From Tropicibacter alexandrii (lineage in GTDB: Bacteria > Pseudomonadota > Alphaproteobacteria > Rhodobacterales > Rhodobacteraceae): 64,000 nucleotides of DNA. Location: contig NZ_RCTZ02000005.1 of NCBI RefSeq assembly GCF_003667315.2, forward strand, positions 62,001-126,000, in the 5' to 3' direction. Below the pieces are notes generated by a model that saw only the letters and a list, made by a program, of their open reading frames with translations, had not been told where the DNA came from and ran no database searches. The position numbers and the translations under genes are program-made. This document shows, one piece after another, positions 56,328 through 64,000 of the stretch (positions within the stretch are counted from its first letter, which is position 1; each line of letters starts with the position of its first letter).

Positions 56328-56875
56328 AAAACAGGGGCATAGCGCCAGTTATCGGCATCTGGCGTGACCTCGTCGAGATCGTATTCGGCCGCTTGCAGGC
56401 GTTGCGCAATGTCCAGACCTGCTGCGGCAGCCTCGTCCACCTGACGGCGCCCCTCGGCTTCGTCCCGGGCGATGCCATGCCCGCGCATCAGGTTTATGCC
56501 GTGGTTGAACTGCCCCACCGGATCGCCCAGCTCGGCCGCACGGCGGTCCCATTCGGCGGCGGCATCCGGATCGTAGTCCCCGCCGAAGCCATTGTTTTCC
56601 ATGTAGGACATCCATGTCATGGTGCCTGTCCATCCGGCTTCGGCGCATTGCAGGAACAGCTTGCGCGCCGCCGCGTGCCGCCCGGATTTCGTCAGCATGT
56701 AGCCCGAGGCACATAGCGTCATATCGGTCTCGCCTCGGTCGGCCCGATCAAGGATCGACCCCCAAGTCATCTCCTCCGGGTTCAACGTGCCGAGGTCGTC
56801 CTCAACCATATCCTGCGCGAAGATCGATCCACAAGCCATTGTGAAACCGATAGAAAGCGTGGTCAGCTGTCGCAT
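56324..56875 (-). CDS. Secreted Sel1/TPR-like repeat protein
   Basis: 183 residues from ATG 56875. Signal peptide (to about IFAQD), then a mostly helical protein with Sel1-like patterns (AARKLFLQCAEAGWTGTMTW; AAAEWDRRAAELGDPVGQFNHG; GRRQVDEAAAAGLDIAQRLQ). Such repeats bind proteins. It is in the PQQ cluster and has a copy of the shared operator motif 53 bases upstream, so it is likely co-regulated with the dehydrogenase. The function is unknown. Confidence 0.78.
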   Translation of the reverse strand: MRQLTTLSIGFTMACGSIFAQDMVEDDLGTLNPEEMTWGSILDRADRGETDMTLCASGYMLTKSGRHAAARKLFLQCAEAGWTGTMTWMSYMENNGFGGDYDPDAAAEWDRRAAELGDPVGQFNHGINLMRGHGIARDEAEGRRQVDEAAAAGLDIAQRLQAAEYDLDEVTPDADNWRYAPVF

Positions 56876-56927
56876 GGTCCTTCTCCTTGCGGGCACCATA
56901 GCAGATCGGGACGCGCATATCACGTCG

Positions 56928-56939
56928 CCTATGGTCGTA
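56928..56939 (+). promoter_or_regulatory. Operator-like motif, copy C (CCWWWRGTCGTA)
   Basis: CCTATGGTCGTA, 53 bases before the Sel1-like gene. The bases between the permease stop and this gene are otherwise plain. Same motif as copies A and B. Confidence 0.5.
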
Positions 56940-56942
56940 GCC

Positions 56943-57734
56943 TCACCCCTTGCGTCGCACCATGCCGCGCGCCGGATCGTAACCCCAAAGCGCCAGCGCA
57001 AGGAACACCGCCGTCGCCAGCACCACCCACAGCAAGGCCCATGGGGCCAGTTGCCCATAGGCGGCAAAACGGATCAGTTCGACGGCGTGGGTGAACGGGT
57101 TCGCAGCGCAGACATCATGCAGCAACTCTGAGGATTCTGCCATCTTCCAAAGGGGATAGAGCGCAGAGCTGAGGAAGAACATCGGGAAGATCACGAAATT
57201 CATGACCCCTGCGAAGTTCTCCAACTGCTTGATGAAGGAGGACAGCGCCAGCCCCAGCGCCCCCAGCATCAATCCCGCCAGCAGCAGCGCCGGCAGCAGT
57301 GCCAGATACCCGATCCACGGCAGGGTGATGTCGAACATCCACGCCACGGCCAAGAATGCGTAGCATTGCAGGCACCCGATGAAGGTCGCCGCGCAAAGCT
57401 TTGATATCAATAGAAACCAGCGGGGCAGAGGCGCGGTCAGCAACAGCCGCATCGACCCGGTCTCGCGGTCATAGACAAGGCTCAGCGACGACTGCATTCC
57501 GTTGAACAGCAGGATCATCCCGCACAGGCCCGGCACGATATAGGTCTCGTAGGTGATATAGGTCTGGTAGGGCGGCGTGATCGACAGCCCCAGCGCCGCC
57601 CGGAACCCGGCGGCAAAGACCAGAAGCCAGACCAGCGGGCGCACGAGGGCGGCCAGAAACCGCTCGCGCTGATGCACGAAACGCAGCGCCTCGCGCGTCA
57701 GAATCGCGACAAAGGCCGGGGTCCAGCGCGTCAT
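56943..57734 (-). CDS. ABC-2 type permease, PedC-like, of PQQ alcohol systems
   Basis: 263 residues from ATG 57734, with about six transmembrane helices (ALVRPLVWLLVFAAGFR; YIVPGLCGMILLFNGM; LALLPALLLAGLMLGALGLAL; FAGVMNFVIFPMFFLSSALYP). This is the ABC-2 exporter fold. With the overlapping ATPase gene it resembles the exporter pair next to PQQ alcohol dehydrogenases (PedA/PedC-type). The substrate is unknown. Confidence 0.85.
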   Translation of the reverse strand: MTRWTPAFVAILTREALRFVHQRERFLAALVRPLVWLLVFAAGFRAALGLSITPPYQTYITYETYIVPGLCGMILLFNGMQSSLSLVYDRETGSMRLLLTAPLPRWFLLISKLCAATFIGCLQCYAFLAVAWMFDITLPWIGYLALLPALLLAGLMLGALGLALSSFIKQLENFAGVMNFVIFPMFFLSSALYPLWKMAESSELLHDVCAANPFTHAVELIRFAAYGQLAPWALLWVVLATAVFLALALWGYDPARGMVRRKG

Positions 57735-57759
57735 GAACGGCCCCAAGACGCGGTCGCGC

Positions 57760-58473
57760 TCATGCAGGCTCTCCCGTCCGTGCAAGGAACCAGTCTTGCA
57801 GCGCCTCCCCTTCGGTCAGCGCGCTCGCGCGTCCCGACGCCAGCAAGCGCCCGCGATGTAGCAGCAGCAGATCGTCCTCGCGGCGCACCTCGTCGGTCAG
57901 ATGCGTCGCCCAAAGCACCGTCATCCCGTCGCTGGCAAGGTCATGCACGTGATCGGTGATCGCCGCGCGCGCCTGCGCGTCAAGCCCCACGGTCGGCTCG
58001 TCCAGCAGCAGCACCGCCGGGTCATGGATCAGCGCGCGGGCGATCTCGGCCCGCCGCCTGTGCCCGCCATTCAGGGCGCGCGCCTTTTCGCCCGCGCGCT
58101 CTCGCATCGCCAACCGCTCCAGCGCGGCGTCGATGCGCAGGCGCGCCGCGCGGCCCGACAGCCCGTGCAGCGCCGCGAAATAGACCAGGTTCTGGCGGAC
58201 CGTCAGGTCGAGGTCCAGCGTCTGGCTCTGGAACACGATTCCCATCCGCGCCAGCGCCGCACGCGGCGCCTGTCCCATATCCTGCCCGGCAATCACGATC
58301 CGTCCGACCGGCGCCGTGAACAGCCGCGTCAGCAGGCCGAACAGTGTCGATTTGCCTGCGCCGTTCGGCCCCAACAGCGCCGTGAACCGCCCCGGCACCG
58401 CTTCGAGGCTCAGGTCATCCAGCGCTCGTTTCGCCCCGTAGCTGTAGCTCAGCCCCTCGACCGTCAGCGACAT
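57760..58473 (-). CDS. ABC exporter ATPase, PQQ alcohol-system type
   Basis: 237 residues from ATG 58473. Walker A GPNGAGKST, Q-loop VFQSQTLDLDLTV, signature LNGGHRRRAEIARAL (GGH in place of GGQ, the form seen in PQQ-linked exporter ATPases) and Walker B LLLDEPTVGLD, with switch His in ATHLTDEV. It precedes the permease gene by 25 bases. The pair would export or flip something that PQQ alcohol oxidation needs. That is inference. Confidence 0.88.
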   Translation of the reverse strand: MSLTVEGLSYSYGAKRALDDLSLEAVPGRFTALLGPNGAGKSTLFGLLTRLFTAPVGRIVIAGQDMGQAPRAALARMGIVFQSQTLDLDLTVRQNLVYFAALHGLSGRAARLRIDAALERLAMRERAGEKARALNGGHRRRAEIARALIHDPAVLLLDEPTVGLDAQARAAITDHVHDLASDGMTVLWATHLTDEVRREDDLLLLHRGRLLASGRASALTEGEALQDWFLARTGEPA

Positions 58474-58483
58474 GCCGCGCCCC

Positions 58484-58544
58484 GGTTTCTTCTGGCCCGA
58501 AATACCGCGGGGTGAGCGCGGCACGCGCGAGGGGCGAAGCCCCT
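58484..58544 (+). repeat. Dispersed two-module intergenic repeat (copy 3)
   Basis: GGTTTCTTCTGGCCCGAAATACC, in two parts, is module 1; AGGGGC-GAA-GCCCCT (58530-58544) is module 2. It lies between tpiA and the exporter ATPase. Compare with 28056 and 52000. Confidence 0.65.
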
Positions 58545-58551
58545 GACACGC

Positions 58552-59301
58552 TCAGCCATCGGACGCGCCGTTCAACGCCTCGATGATCGGCACGAAATCA
58601 GCCGCCTTCAACGACGCCCCGCCCACCAGCGCCCCGTCCACGTTCGAGACGGCAAAGATCTCGGCGGCGTTCGCAGGTTTGACCGACCCGCCATAGAGCA
58701 ACCGGACGGAACGCCCGACCCCGGCGCCAAAGCGGCGCTCCAGACGCGCGCGGATGAAGTCGTGCACCTCGCCGATCTGGTCCGTGGTCGGCACCTTGCC
58801 GGTGCCGATCGCCCAAACCGGCTCGTAGGCCACGACAAGGTTGTGGCCCGTTGCGCCATCGGGGATCGACCCGGCCAATTGCCCGCCGATGATGTCGAGC
58901 GTGTTCGAGGCCTCGCGTTCGGCCAGCGTCTCGCCGACGCAGACCACGGCCTTCAGCCCGGCCTCCCACGCGCTTTTGCACTTGGCGCGCACCTCGTCGT
59001 CATGCTCGTCGTGATCGGTGCGGCGCTCGGAATGGCCGAGGATCACGTAGCTGGCACCCGTATCGGCCAGCATCGCCGCCGAGACATCCCCGGTATGCGC
59101 GCCTGAGGCCCGCGCGTGGCAATCCTGTCCGCCGATTTCGATATGGCCCGCGCGGGCCACCGCCTCGGTCAGCAGCGTGGTGGGGGGGCAGATCAACACC
59201 TCGGAGCCGCCCGAGGCGGCCTCCTGCATCGCGTCGATTTCGGACAGCTGCGCGCGCAGCCCGTTCATCTTCCAATTGCCTGCGGCGAGTTTCCGGCGCA
59301 T
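58552..59301 (-). CDS. tpiA: Triose-phosphate isomerase
   Basis: 249 residues. NWKMNG (Asn, Lys), the catalytic His in [10 protein letters not shown], the catalytic Glu in [12 protein letters not shown], and [12 protein letters not shown] for phosphate. It interconverts the triose phosphates. Full length, with no sign of damage. Confidence 0.97.
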   Translation of the reverse strand: MRRKLAAGNWKMNGLRAQLSEIDAMQEAASGGSEVLICPPTTLLTEAVARAGHIEIGGQDCHARASGAHTGDVSAAMLADTGASYVILGHSERRTDHDEHDDEVRAKCKSAWEAGLKAVVCVGETLAEREASNTLDIIGGQLAGSIPDGATGHNLVVAYEPVWAIGTGKVPTTDQIGEVHDFIRARLERRFGAGVGRSVRLLYGGSVKPANAAEIFAVSNVDGALVGGASLKAADFVPIIEALNGASDG

Positions 59302-59414
59302 GTGACCTCCCGTTTTTCGTTGGGTCGGAGTTTCGCAACCCCGCGCGCGGCGTCAAGGGCTCTTGCGAAATCCGCGACCTTTCGGCAAGGGGGGGACCTG
59401 CAAGGAGGCCCATC

Positions 59415-60311
59415 ATGATCCCCAGACTGGATGCCCGAAAGATCGCGGCGCGCGATCCCGAAACCCTCAAGGCACTGGCCGAGGCCGCCTTTGGCTCGGG
59501 CTTCCTGACGGTCCACAACACCGCGATCACGCCCGCGCGCATGGGGTTGGTGATCGCCGCCTATCGCGCCTTCTTCGATCTGCCCGACGCGCAAAAGGCA
59601 CATGTGGACATGGCGCGCACCGGGTCCAATCGCGGCTGGGGCGCGCCTTTGTCGGAGCAGGTCGACCCAGAGGCCAATCCCGATTACAAGCAGGTCTTCG
59701 ATTGCGGCTTTTACCTGCCGGAAAGCAATCTGTCGGTCTATGCGCCCAACCTGTGGCCCGCGCGGCCCGAGGGCTTTCGCGAGGTGATCAAGGCCTATTA
59801 CCGCGACGCGATGCAGGTGGCGATGGGGGTCTTGCGCGGCATCGCCGAGGCGATCGGCGAGGATGCGCATTACTTCGACGACAAGTTTGACCGGCCCATG
59901 GCCCTGCTGCGCGCCAATTACTACCCGCCGCGCCCCGATTGGGCCGGGGATAAGGATTTCGGCATCGCCGCGCATACGGATTACGGCTGCCTGACCCTGC
60001 TGGGCACAGACGGGGTGCCGGGGCTCGAAGTGTTGACGACGGGGGGCGACTGGCTGCCGGTGCGCGCAGAGCCGGGCGAATTCATCATCAATTTCGGCGA
60101 GATGCTGGAAATGTGGACCAAGGGCCGCGTCAAGGCGACCTTGCACCGGGTCAAAGGCAGCAGCGACGAACGGATTTCGGTCCCGCTGTTCTTCAACCCC
60201 AACGAGGACACCAATGTAGCGCCGATGGGGTCGGGGCAGGTGATCCGGGCGGGCGACCATCTCAGCAAGCGGTTCAACGAGACGTACGTGCATTTGAAAA
60301 CCGGCAGCTGA
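59415..60311 (+). CDS. 2-Oxoglutarate/Fe(II) oxygenase, isopenicillin-N-synthase-like
   Basis: 298 residues, AAGGAGG before ATG 59415. Non-heme iron set HTDYG (His, Asp) and the distal His in TLHRVKG, plus RISVPLFFNP (RxS for 2-oxoglutarate). The N-terminal DIOX_N part is present. Substrate unknown. Similar proteins are common in Rhodobacterales. Confidence 0.88.
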   Translation: MIPRLDARKIAARDPETLKALAEAAFGSGFLTVHNTAITPARMGLVIAAYRAFFDLPDAQKAHVDMARTGSNRGWGAPLSEQVDPEANPDYKQVFDCGFYLPESNLSVYAPNLWPARPEGFREVIKAYYRDAMQVAMGVLRGIAEAIGEDAHYFDDKFDRPMALLRANYYPPRPDWAGDKDFGIAAHTDYGCLTLLGTDGVPGLEVLTTGGDWLPVRAEPGEFIINFGEMLEMWTKGRVKATLHRVKGSSDERISVPLFFNPNEDTNVAPMGSGQVIRAGDHLSKRFNETYVHLKTGS

Positions 60312-60366
60312 CGAAAACTGTCAGGAGGTCAGGGCAGGGTGACGGCATAGACAAAGGAGACTTTCG

Positions 60367-60981
60367 ATGCTGACGCTCTGCCATGCCCCCCGCAGCCGCT
60401 CCACGCGCGTTGTCCAACTGATCCATGCGCTTGGCGCCGAGAAGGACGTCGAGATCACGCTGACCGACGTGGCGCGGGTCGATGGATCCGGGCGGGTCGA
60501 TCCGGCGAATCCGCACCCCGAAGGCAAAGTGCCGCTGCTGGTCCATGACGGGGTCGCGATCCGCGAGACCGGTGCGATCATGACGCATCTCACGACCCTG
60601 TTCCCGGATGCCGGGCTTGCGCCACCGGTGGGCACGCCGCAGCACGGCGCGTTCCTGTCGTGGATGGCGTGGTATGGGTACGTTCTGGAACCGGTTCTGG
60701 TGCTGGACGTCGCAAAGATCGACCATCCTGTCCTGACCTCCACCTTTCGCGGTGTGCCGGAGGCGATGCGCGTGATCGAAACGGCCTTGGCGGATCGCGA
60801 CCACCTGCTGGGCGCGGACTACACGGCGGCGGATATGCTGATCGCCTCGCCCTTCAACTGGTTCCGGCATCTCGTGCCGGACGAGGGGCCGATCCCGGAC
60901 TGGCTGGCGCGGTGCAATGCACATCCAAGCCTCGCGGCGGCGGGGGCCTTGGACGACCGCCTGCTGTCACAGGCCGCCTGA
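60367..60981 (+). CDS. Glutathione S-transferase family protein
   Basis: 204 residues. N-terminal thioredoxin-like domain (HAPRSRSTRVVQLIHALG; GKVPLLVHDG; ETGAIMTHL) with Ser in the catalytic region, and a helical C-terminal domain (YTAADMLIASPFNWF). It probably conjugates or isomerises small molecules with glutathione. AAAGGAG lies upstream of the ATG. Confidence 0.88.
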   Translation: MLTLCHAPRSRSTRVVQLIHALGAEKDVEITLTDVARVDGSGRVDPANPHPEGKVPLLVHDGVAIRETGAIMTHLTTLFPDAGLAPPVGTPQHGAFLSWMAWYGYVLEPVLVLDVAKIDHPVLTSTFRGVPEAMRVIETALADRDHLLGADYTAADMLIASPFNWFRHLVPDEGPIPDWLARCNAHPSLAAAGALDDRLLSQAA

Positions 60982-60983
60982 TC

Positions 60984-61307
60984 CTACAGGTGGCGCAGCG
61001 CCTCGCGGGCCAGCGCCACCGCCTCTTCGGGATCGTCCTGCGCCTCTGGCGGCAGGGTCCAATAGGGCATGGCGGCGGATTTGCCGTCCTTGCGGGTATA
61101 GGTCCAGCGCGTGCAGCCCATCTGCTCCAGCGTGTCGACAAACCCACCGGCCCCCTTGATCATCAACCCCATATCGCCGTGGATGATCGCAAAGATCGTG
61201 CCGTCGTGGTACAGGCACAACCCGCCCATCATCTTGCGGGTGGTCAACTCGCCCAAACCGCCGAACAGATCGGTGGCATAGGCGATGTCCTCGGCAGTGA
61301 TGGCCAT
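60984..61307 (-). CDS. TfoX/Sxy N-terminal domain protein
   Basis: 107 residues: LFGGLGELTTRKMMGGLCLY and FAIIHGDMGLMIKG are the TfoX_N core. The C-terminal TfoX domain is absent. In gammaproteobacteria the full protein activates competence genes with CRP; here the single domain has no proven role. It converges on the GST gene, 2 bases apart. Confidence 0.85.
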   Translation of the reverse strand: MAITAEDIAYATDLFGGLGELTTRKMMGGLCLYHDGTIFAIIHGDMGLMIKGAGGFVDTLEQMGCTRWTYTRKDGKSAAMPYWTLPPEAQDDPEEAVALAREALRHL

Positions 61308-61362
61308 CTGGCTTCCCGTTCTTCAGATCCGCGCAGACAGACCGAGGCCTGACTCGCCCACG

Positions 61363-61668
61363 TCACACCGTGAGCGAAATGAGCAGGTGATAAAAGGCCT
61401 GTCCGCCGATCATGCTGAAACAGGCGACCAACAGCCCTGCAAATGTGTCCGGCTCATACAAGGTCAGGGCCAGCATCGGCAGCACGATGATCGCCGCCAG
61501 TCCCGGCATGAACCACAAGGCTAAGGCCCGAGGGGCCCACCACAGGACGGTGCCATTTGGCGCAAAGCTCATCGGCAGCCGGGCTTTGTCCGCGTATCGT
61601 GCCTGCGCCTGAACCGACGTAAAAACCATTTGCCCAAGGCACACCGCCGCCACTAGGACCGGGATCAT
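61363..61668 (-). CDS. Small membrane protein of unknown function
   Basis: 101 residues from ATG 61668, right after the IscA-like gene (1 base). Three hydrophobic stretches (IPVLVAAVCLGQMVFTSVQ; LALWFMPGLAAIIVLPMLAL; FAGLLVACFSMIGGQAFYHLL). It could be a lipid or metal-handling membrane protein, but I do not recognise a family. Co-transcribed with the IscA-like gene. Confidence 0.65.
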   Translation of the reverse strand: MIPVLVAAVCLGQMVFTSVQAQARYADKARLPMSFAPNGTVLWWAPRALALWFMPGLAAIIVLPMLALTLYEPDTFAGLLVACFSMIGGQAFYHLLISLTV

Positions 61669-61669
61669 G

Positions 61670-62056
61670 TCAGCCGCCGGACCCGCTGCGCTCTGCCTCC
61701 AGCTCATCGAGATCCTTGAACTTGATCGACTCGCCGCAGCCGCAGGCATCGACCACGTTCGGATTGCGGAACTTGAAGCCGGACTCCAGCAGCGAGGTTT
61801 CATAATCGATTTCGGTACCGAACAGGAACATCTGCGCCATGGGCGCGATCAGCACCCGCGCGCCGTCCTGTTCCACGACTTCGTCATTGGCCTCGGCGTC
61901 GTCGACGTAATCCATCGTGTATTCCATCCCCGCGCAGCCGCCCTTCTTGACGCCGATCTTGAGACCGAAGCGGCCGTCGCGCGTCATGAGCTTGCGAATC
62001 TGGGTGATCGCAGCGGGGGTGATGGTGACCGGGGCCTGTCCGGGAATGCTGAACAT
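61670..62056 (-). CDS. HesB/IscA-family Fe-S assembly protein (SufA-like)
   Basis: 128 residues. Three conserved Cys: KKGGCAGMEY and DACGCGES. Family scaffold/carrier for iron-sulfur clusters (A-type). AAAGAGG upstream. In Rhodobacterales a sufA-like gene is usually the last of the suf operon, but the suf core genes are not here. Confidence 0.92.
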   Translation of the reverse strand: MFSIPGQAPVTITPAAITQIRKLMTRDGRFGLKIGVKKGGCAGMEYTMDYVDDAEANDEVVEQDGARVLIAPMAQMFLFGTEIDYETSLLESGFKFRNPNVVDACGCGESIKFKDLDELEAERSGSGG

Positions 62057-62122
62057 GGGATACCTCTTTGCCTCGCCCTCAATCTAGGCGCTGTGGGGGA
62101 TGATCTCAAGATGGCCGCGTCG

Positions 62123-62734
62123 TCAGATCGCCTCCCAGGCGGTCAGCGCGGCGTCGAGCGCGGGAAAACCCGCCGCAGAAAGCGCTTGATCCACGGCTTG
62201 GCGGCTGATGCCCAGTCGCGTGGCGGTCTCTGACGTCGGTCCGGCACCGGGTGGCAGGTGCTCCGCCACTGCGCGGGCCTGAGCCTGCGTCCACCCGCGC
62301 GCGACGTGGTCCGCAAGGACGAAGGCCGCGTGTTGCGCGCCACCACGGGCATGGGCCATGCGCCGCTGCGGTCCCAACGTCGCCAGCAGCGCCGCCGAGC
62401 GGGTGAAGGCCGGGCCATGGCCCCGGTCGAGCCGCGGCGTCGGGCCGTCCGGCAGAACGCCCTTGGACACGGCCAGTGCGATACAGCTGCCAAGCCGCTT
62501 GTCCAGCCGCCGCAGCGCGGCCTGCACGTACAGCGCAGCCCTGAGGGCGTGCAGGGGTTGCGCCATGGCAAGCTGCCAACCTTGCGTGTCGCGTCGGCCA
62601 AAGGCGCTGACCGCCGCATCCCAGCCCGCAATCCCTTTTGCCGCATGGGTCACCGCCAGCATCGCCGCCTCCCTTTCGGAGGCGGTCCAGCCCGTCGGGC
62701 ACAGCAATGTTCCAGTCAGGACGGCAAGGCGCAT
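62123..62734 (-). CDS. Helix-turn-helix protein, unknown role
   Basis: 203 residues. The C-terminal half has a helix-turn-helix-like stretch (ETATRLGISRQAVDQALSAAG, about 168-188). The rest is helical and Ala-rich. Other open frames overlap it on the same strand, but this one has balanced composition. It may be a MarR-like or other small DNA-binding regulator. It lies between the sufT-like and iscA-like genes. Confidence 0.65.
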   Translation of the reverse strand: MRLAVLTGTLLCPTGWTASEREAAMLAVTHAAKGIAGWDAAVSAFGRRDTQGWQLAMAQPLHALRAALYVQAALRRLDKRLGSCIALAVSKGVLPDGPTPRLDRGHGPAFTRSAALLATLGPQRRMAHARGGAQHAAFVLADHVARGWTQAQARAVAEHLPPGAGPTSETATRLGISRQAVDQALSAAGFPALDAALTAWEAI

Positions 62735-62784
62735 GCCACGACGATATCAACGCGATACCAAGTGCGCAAGCAAATGCGCTTGCG

Positions 62785-63147
62785 TCACATGAAGCCCAAT
62801 TCCAACCGCGCCTCGTCGGACATCATGTCCATGCCCCAAGGCGGGTCCCACGTGATTTCCACGTCGACATGGCTGACGCCGGGAACCGGGCCGATCGCCT
62901 CGGCCAGCCAGCCGGGCATTTCGCCAGCCACGGGGCAGCCGGGCGCAGTCAGGGTCATGATGACCCGCACCTCGCCGCCCTCGGAAATGTCGATCGTGTA
63001 GACCAGTCCGAGATCGTAGATATTTACGGGAATTTCCGGGTCGTAGACCGTGCGGCACGCCTCGACCACGGAGTCGTAGAGCGGGTGGTCGGTGCTGGAG
63101 GGCGCAATCAGCGGTGCACCTTCGAGCTGGGGGCTCTGTTCGGTCAT
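62785..63147 (-). CDS. SufT/DUF59 (MIP18-type) Fe-S assembly protein
   Basis: 120 residues from ATG 63147, GAGGA upstream. YDPEIPVNIYDLGLVYTID and LTAPGCPVAGEMPGW (Cys) are the DUF59 core, ending in DPPWGMDMMSDEARLELG. These proteins help maturation of Fe-S proteins, in bacteria as SufT. An A-type carrier gene is nearby but separated by the HTH gene. The upstream palindrome array may end the rimK-like transcript before it. Confidence 0.9.
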   Translation of the reverse strand: MTEQSPQLEGAPLIAPSSTDHPLYDSVVEACRTVYDPEIPVNIYDLGLVYTIDISEGGEVRVIMTLTAPGCPVAGEMPGWLAEAIGPVPGVSHVDVEITWDPPWGMDMMSDEARLELGFM

Positions 63148-63244
63148 GATGTCCTCTTCGCGAAATCCTGAGAGATTATATAGGATAACGGAGGGGAGGG
63201 GTAAAGCCCGCAAGGCGAAAACTGCGCTTGGGTGGGGGCGGGGG

Positions 63245-63339
63245 CAAGGCCCTTCGAAGGGCCTTGTGCCACGCGTCTTCGAAGACGCGTCCCAAGCGCC
63301 TTGCAAGGCGCTTGATCCAAGGCGCTTCGAAGCGCCTTG
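63245..63339. repeat. Array of four perfect palindromes
   Basis: 63245-63266 (half CAAGGCCCTTC), 63271-63290 (half ACGCGTCTTC), 63293-63314 (half CAAGCGCCTTG) and 63318-63339 (half CAAGGCGCTTC). Three are centred on TTCGAA, one on TTGCAA. The stems differ but stay perfect. Outer GGGGGCAAGG and CCTTGCCCCC can pair as well. It lies between the rimK-like gene and sufT-like gene and could end rimK transcription. Confidence 0.85.
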
Positions 63340-63354
63340 CCCCCGGCTTTGCGG

Positions 63355-64000
63355 TCAGTCCTCGGCCTTGATGCGGCCGCGCACTGGGGCGGGGCGGACC
63401 TTGGACTCGATATGCTCGTAAAGCTTCTCGGCGATGTTCTTGTGCGTCGCGGTCTCGATCCCCTCGAGCCCCGGCGAGGAGTTGACCTCCAGCACCTTGG
63501 GCCCGGTTTCGGACCGCAACAGATCGACCCCGGCGAGGTTCAACTTAAACGCCCGCGCGGCGCGCAGCGCCGTGTCGCGCTCTTCCTTCGAGATGCGCAC
63601 CGAGGTCGCCGACCCCCCGCGATGCAGGTTGGAGCGGAAATCGCCCTCCGCCCCGGTGCGTTTCATCGAGGCCACGACCTTGCCGCCGACCACCAGACAG
63701 CGAATGTCCTCGCCCGCCGATTCCTTGACGAAATCCTGCACGAGGAAATTCGCCTTGAGCCCGCGAAAGGCGTCGATGACCGAGGCAGCAGCCTTTTTCG
63801 TCTCGGCCAGAACCACGCCCTTGCCCTGCGTCGATTCCAGCAGCTTCACGATCAATGGCGCCGTGCCCACCAGCCGCATCAGCGAATCCGTATCCTTGGG
63901 TGAGGCGGCAAAGGCCGTGTTGGGCATGCCGATCTTGTGCCGCGCCATCAGCTGGTGGGCGAAGAGTTTGTCGCGCGACGCACCGATCCCGTCCGAACCG
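63355..64000 (-). CDS. rimK: RimK-family ATP-grasp ligase, partial (cut by right edge)
   Basis: At least 215 codons open to the edge. The [18 protein letters not shown] segment, ATP-grasp features ([37 protein letters not shown]) and [12 protein letters not shown] at the metal site match RimK, which adds glutamates to ribosomal protein S6 (or a related amino-acid ligase). A first ATG at 63948 is internal; the frame continues beyond it to 64000, so the true start is outside the window. Confidence 0.85.
   Translation of the reverse strand, partial: GSDGIGASRDKLFAHQLMARHKIGMPNTAFAASPKDTDSLMRLVGTAPLIVKLLESTQGKGVVLAETKKAAASVIDAFRGLKANFLVQDFVKESAGEDIRCLVVGGKVVASMKRTGAEGDFRSNLHRGGSATSVRISKEERDTALRAARAFKLNLAGVDLLRSETGPKVLEVNSSPGLEGIETATHKNIAEKLYEHIESKVRPAPVRGRIKAED

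Noticed and set aside
62106-62750. Overlapping 214-residue frame on the same strand as the HTH gene
   Set aside because: Gly/Arg/Pro-rich composition and no domain; the 62123-62734 frame is more protein-like.

Overview
The window is GC-rich chromosomal DNA of an alphaproteobacterium, most likely a Roseobacter-group member of the Rhodobacterales. Reasons: a Rhodobacter-type 5-aminolevulinate synthase, a HemB with Asp replacing the zinc-type Cys ligands, ornithine-lipid genes olsB-olsA, the phosphotransferase ChpT, a Usg-family protein, an L21 with a C-terminal helix-hairpin-helix extension, a fused carnitine dehydrogenase/thioesterase, and a PQQ alcohol-oxidation cluster. I name no genus.

Layout. 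1-2,973: right end of an integrated element. A ParB-domain gene is cut by the left edge, about 700 bases without a convincing gene follow, then a tyrosine integrase lies just past the 3' end of a tRNA-Ser(CGA) gene. 3.3-17 kb: ribosome and housekeeping genes (rplU-rpmA, obgE-proB-proA), chpT, olsBA, a thiE-like gene, a TrmJ-like methyltransferase, ctaA and an M32 carboxypeptidase. 17-28 kb: gyrA, usg, a SYLF lipoprotein, hemB, an isolated ectD, mfd and a methyltransferase. 28-31 kb: a one-carbon operon (PF13769 gene, MetF-like reductase, HAD phosphatase, methyltetrahydrofolate:corrinoid methyltransferase) that looks like part of a split methionine synthase system. 31-42 kb: two sulfotransferases, ppx/gppA, rlmE, an SGNH esterase, a lipoprotein, the carnitine dehydrogenase fusion, glycerate kinase, a glycosyltransferase and a dipeptidase. 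42-52 kb: hemA with an FNR-like site, a rodZ-like gene, ispG, thioredoxin-fold genes, an M48 protease, an aminotransferase and a cell-wall amidase.

52-58.5 kb is the most distinctive part. It holds a secreted PQQ alcohol dehydrogenase with the D-Y-D signature of lanthanide enzymes, its probable cytochrome c, a divergent substrate-binding protein and importer ATPase without a permease, a Sel1-type secreted protein, and an ABC-2 exporter pair of the kind found with PQQ alcohol systems. Three promoter regions of this cluster share a 12-base motif, CCWWWRGTCGTA, which I propose as a common operator. 58.5-64 kb: tpiA, a 2-oxoglutarate/Fe(II) oxygenase, a GST, a TfoX-domain protein, Fe-S assembly genes (sufA/iscA-like and sufT-like), an array of four perfect palindromes, and a rimK-like gene cut by the right edge.

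Structured non-coding elements recur: a dispersed two-module intergenic repeat (at least three full and two partial copies), TTCGAA-centred palindromes, many hairpin terminators, and one hairpin that holds a gene's Shine-Dalgarno sequence in its loop and its AUG in its stem.
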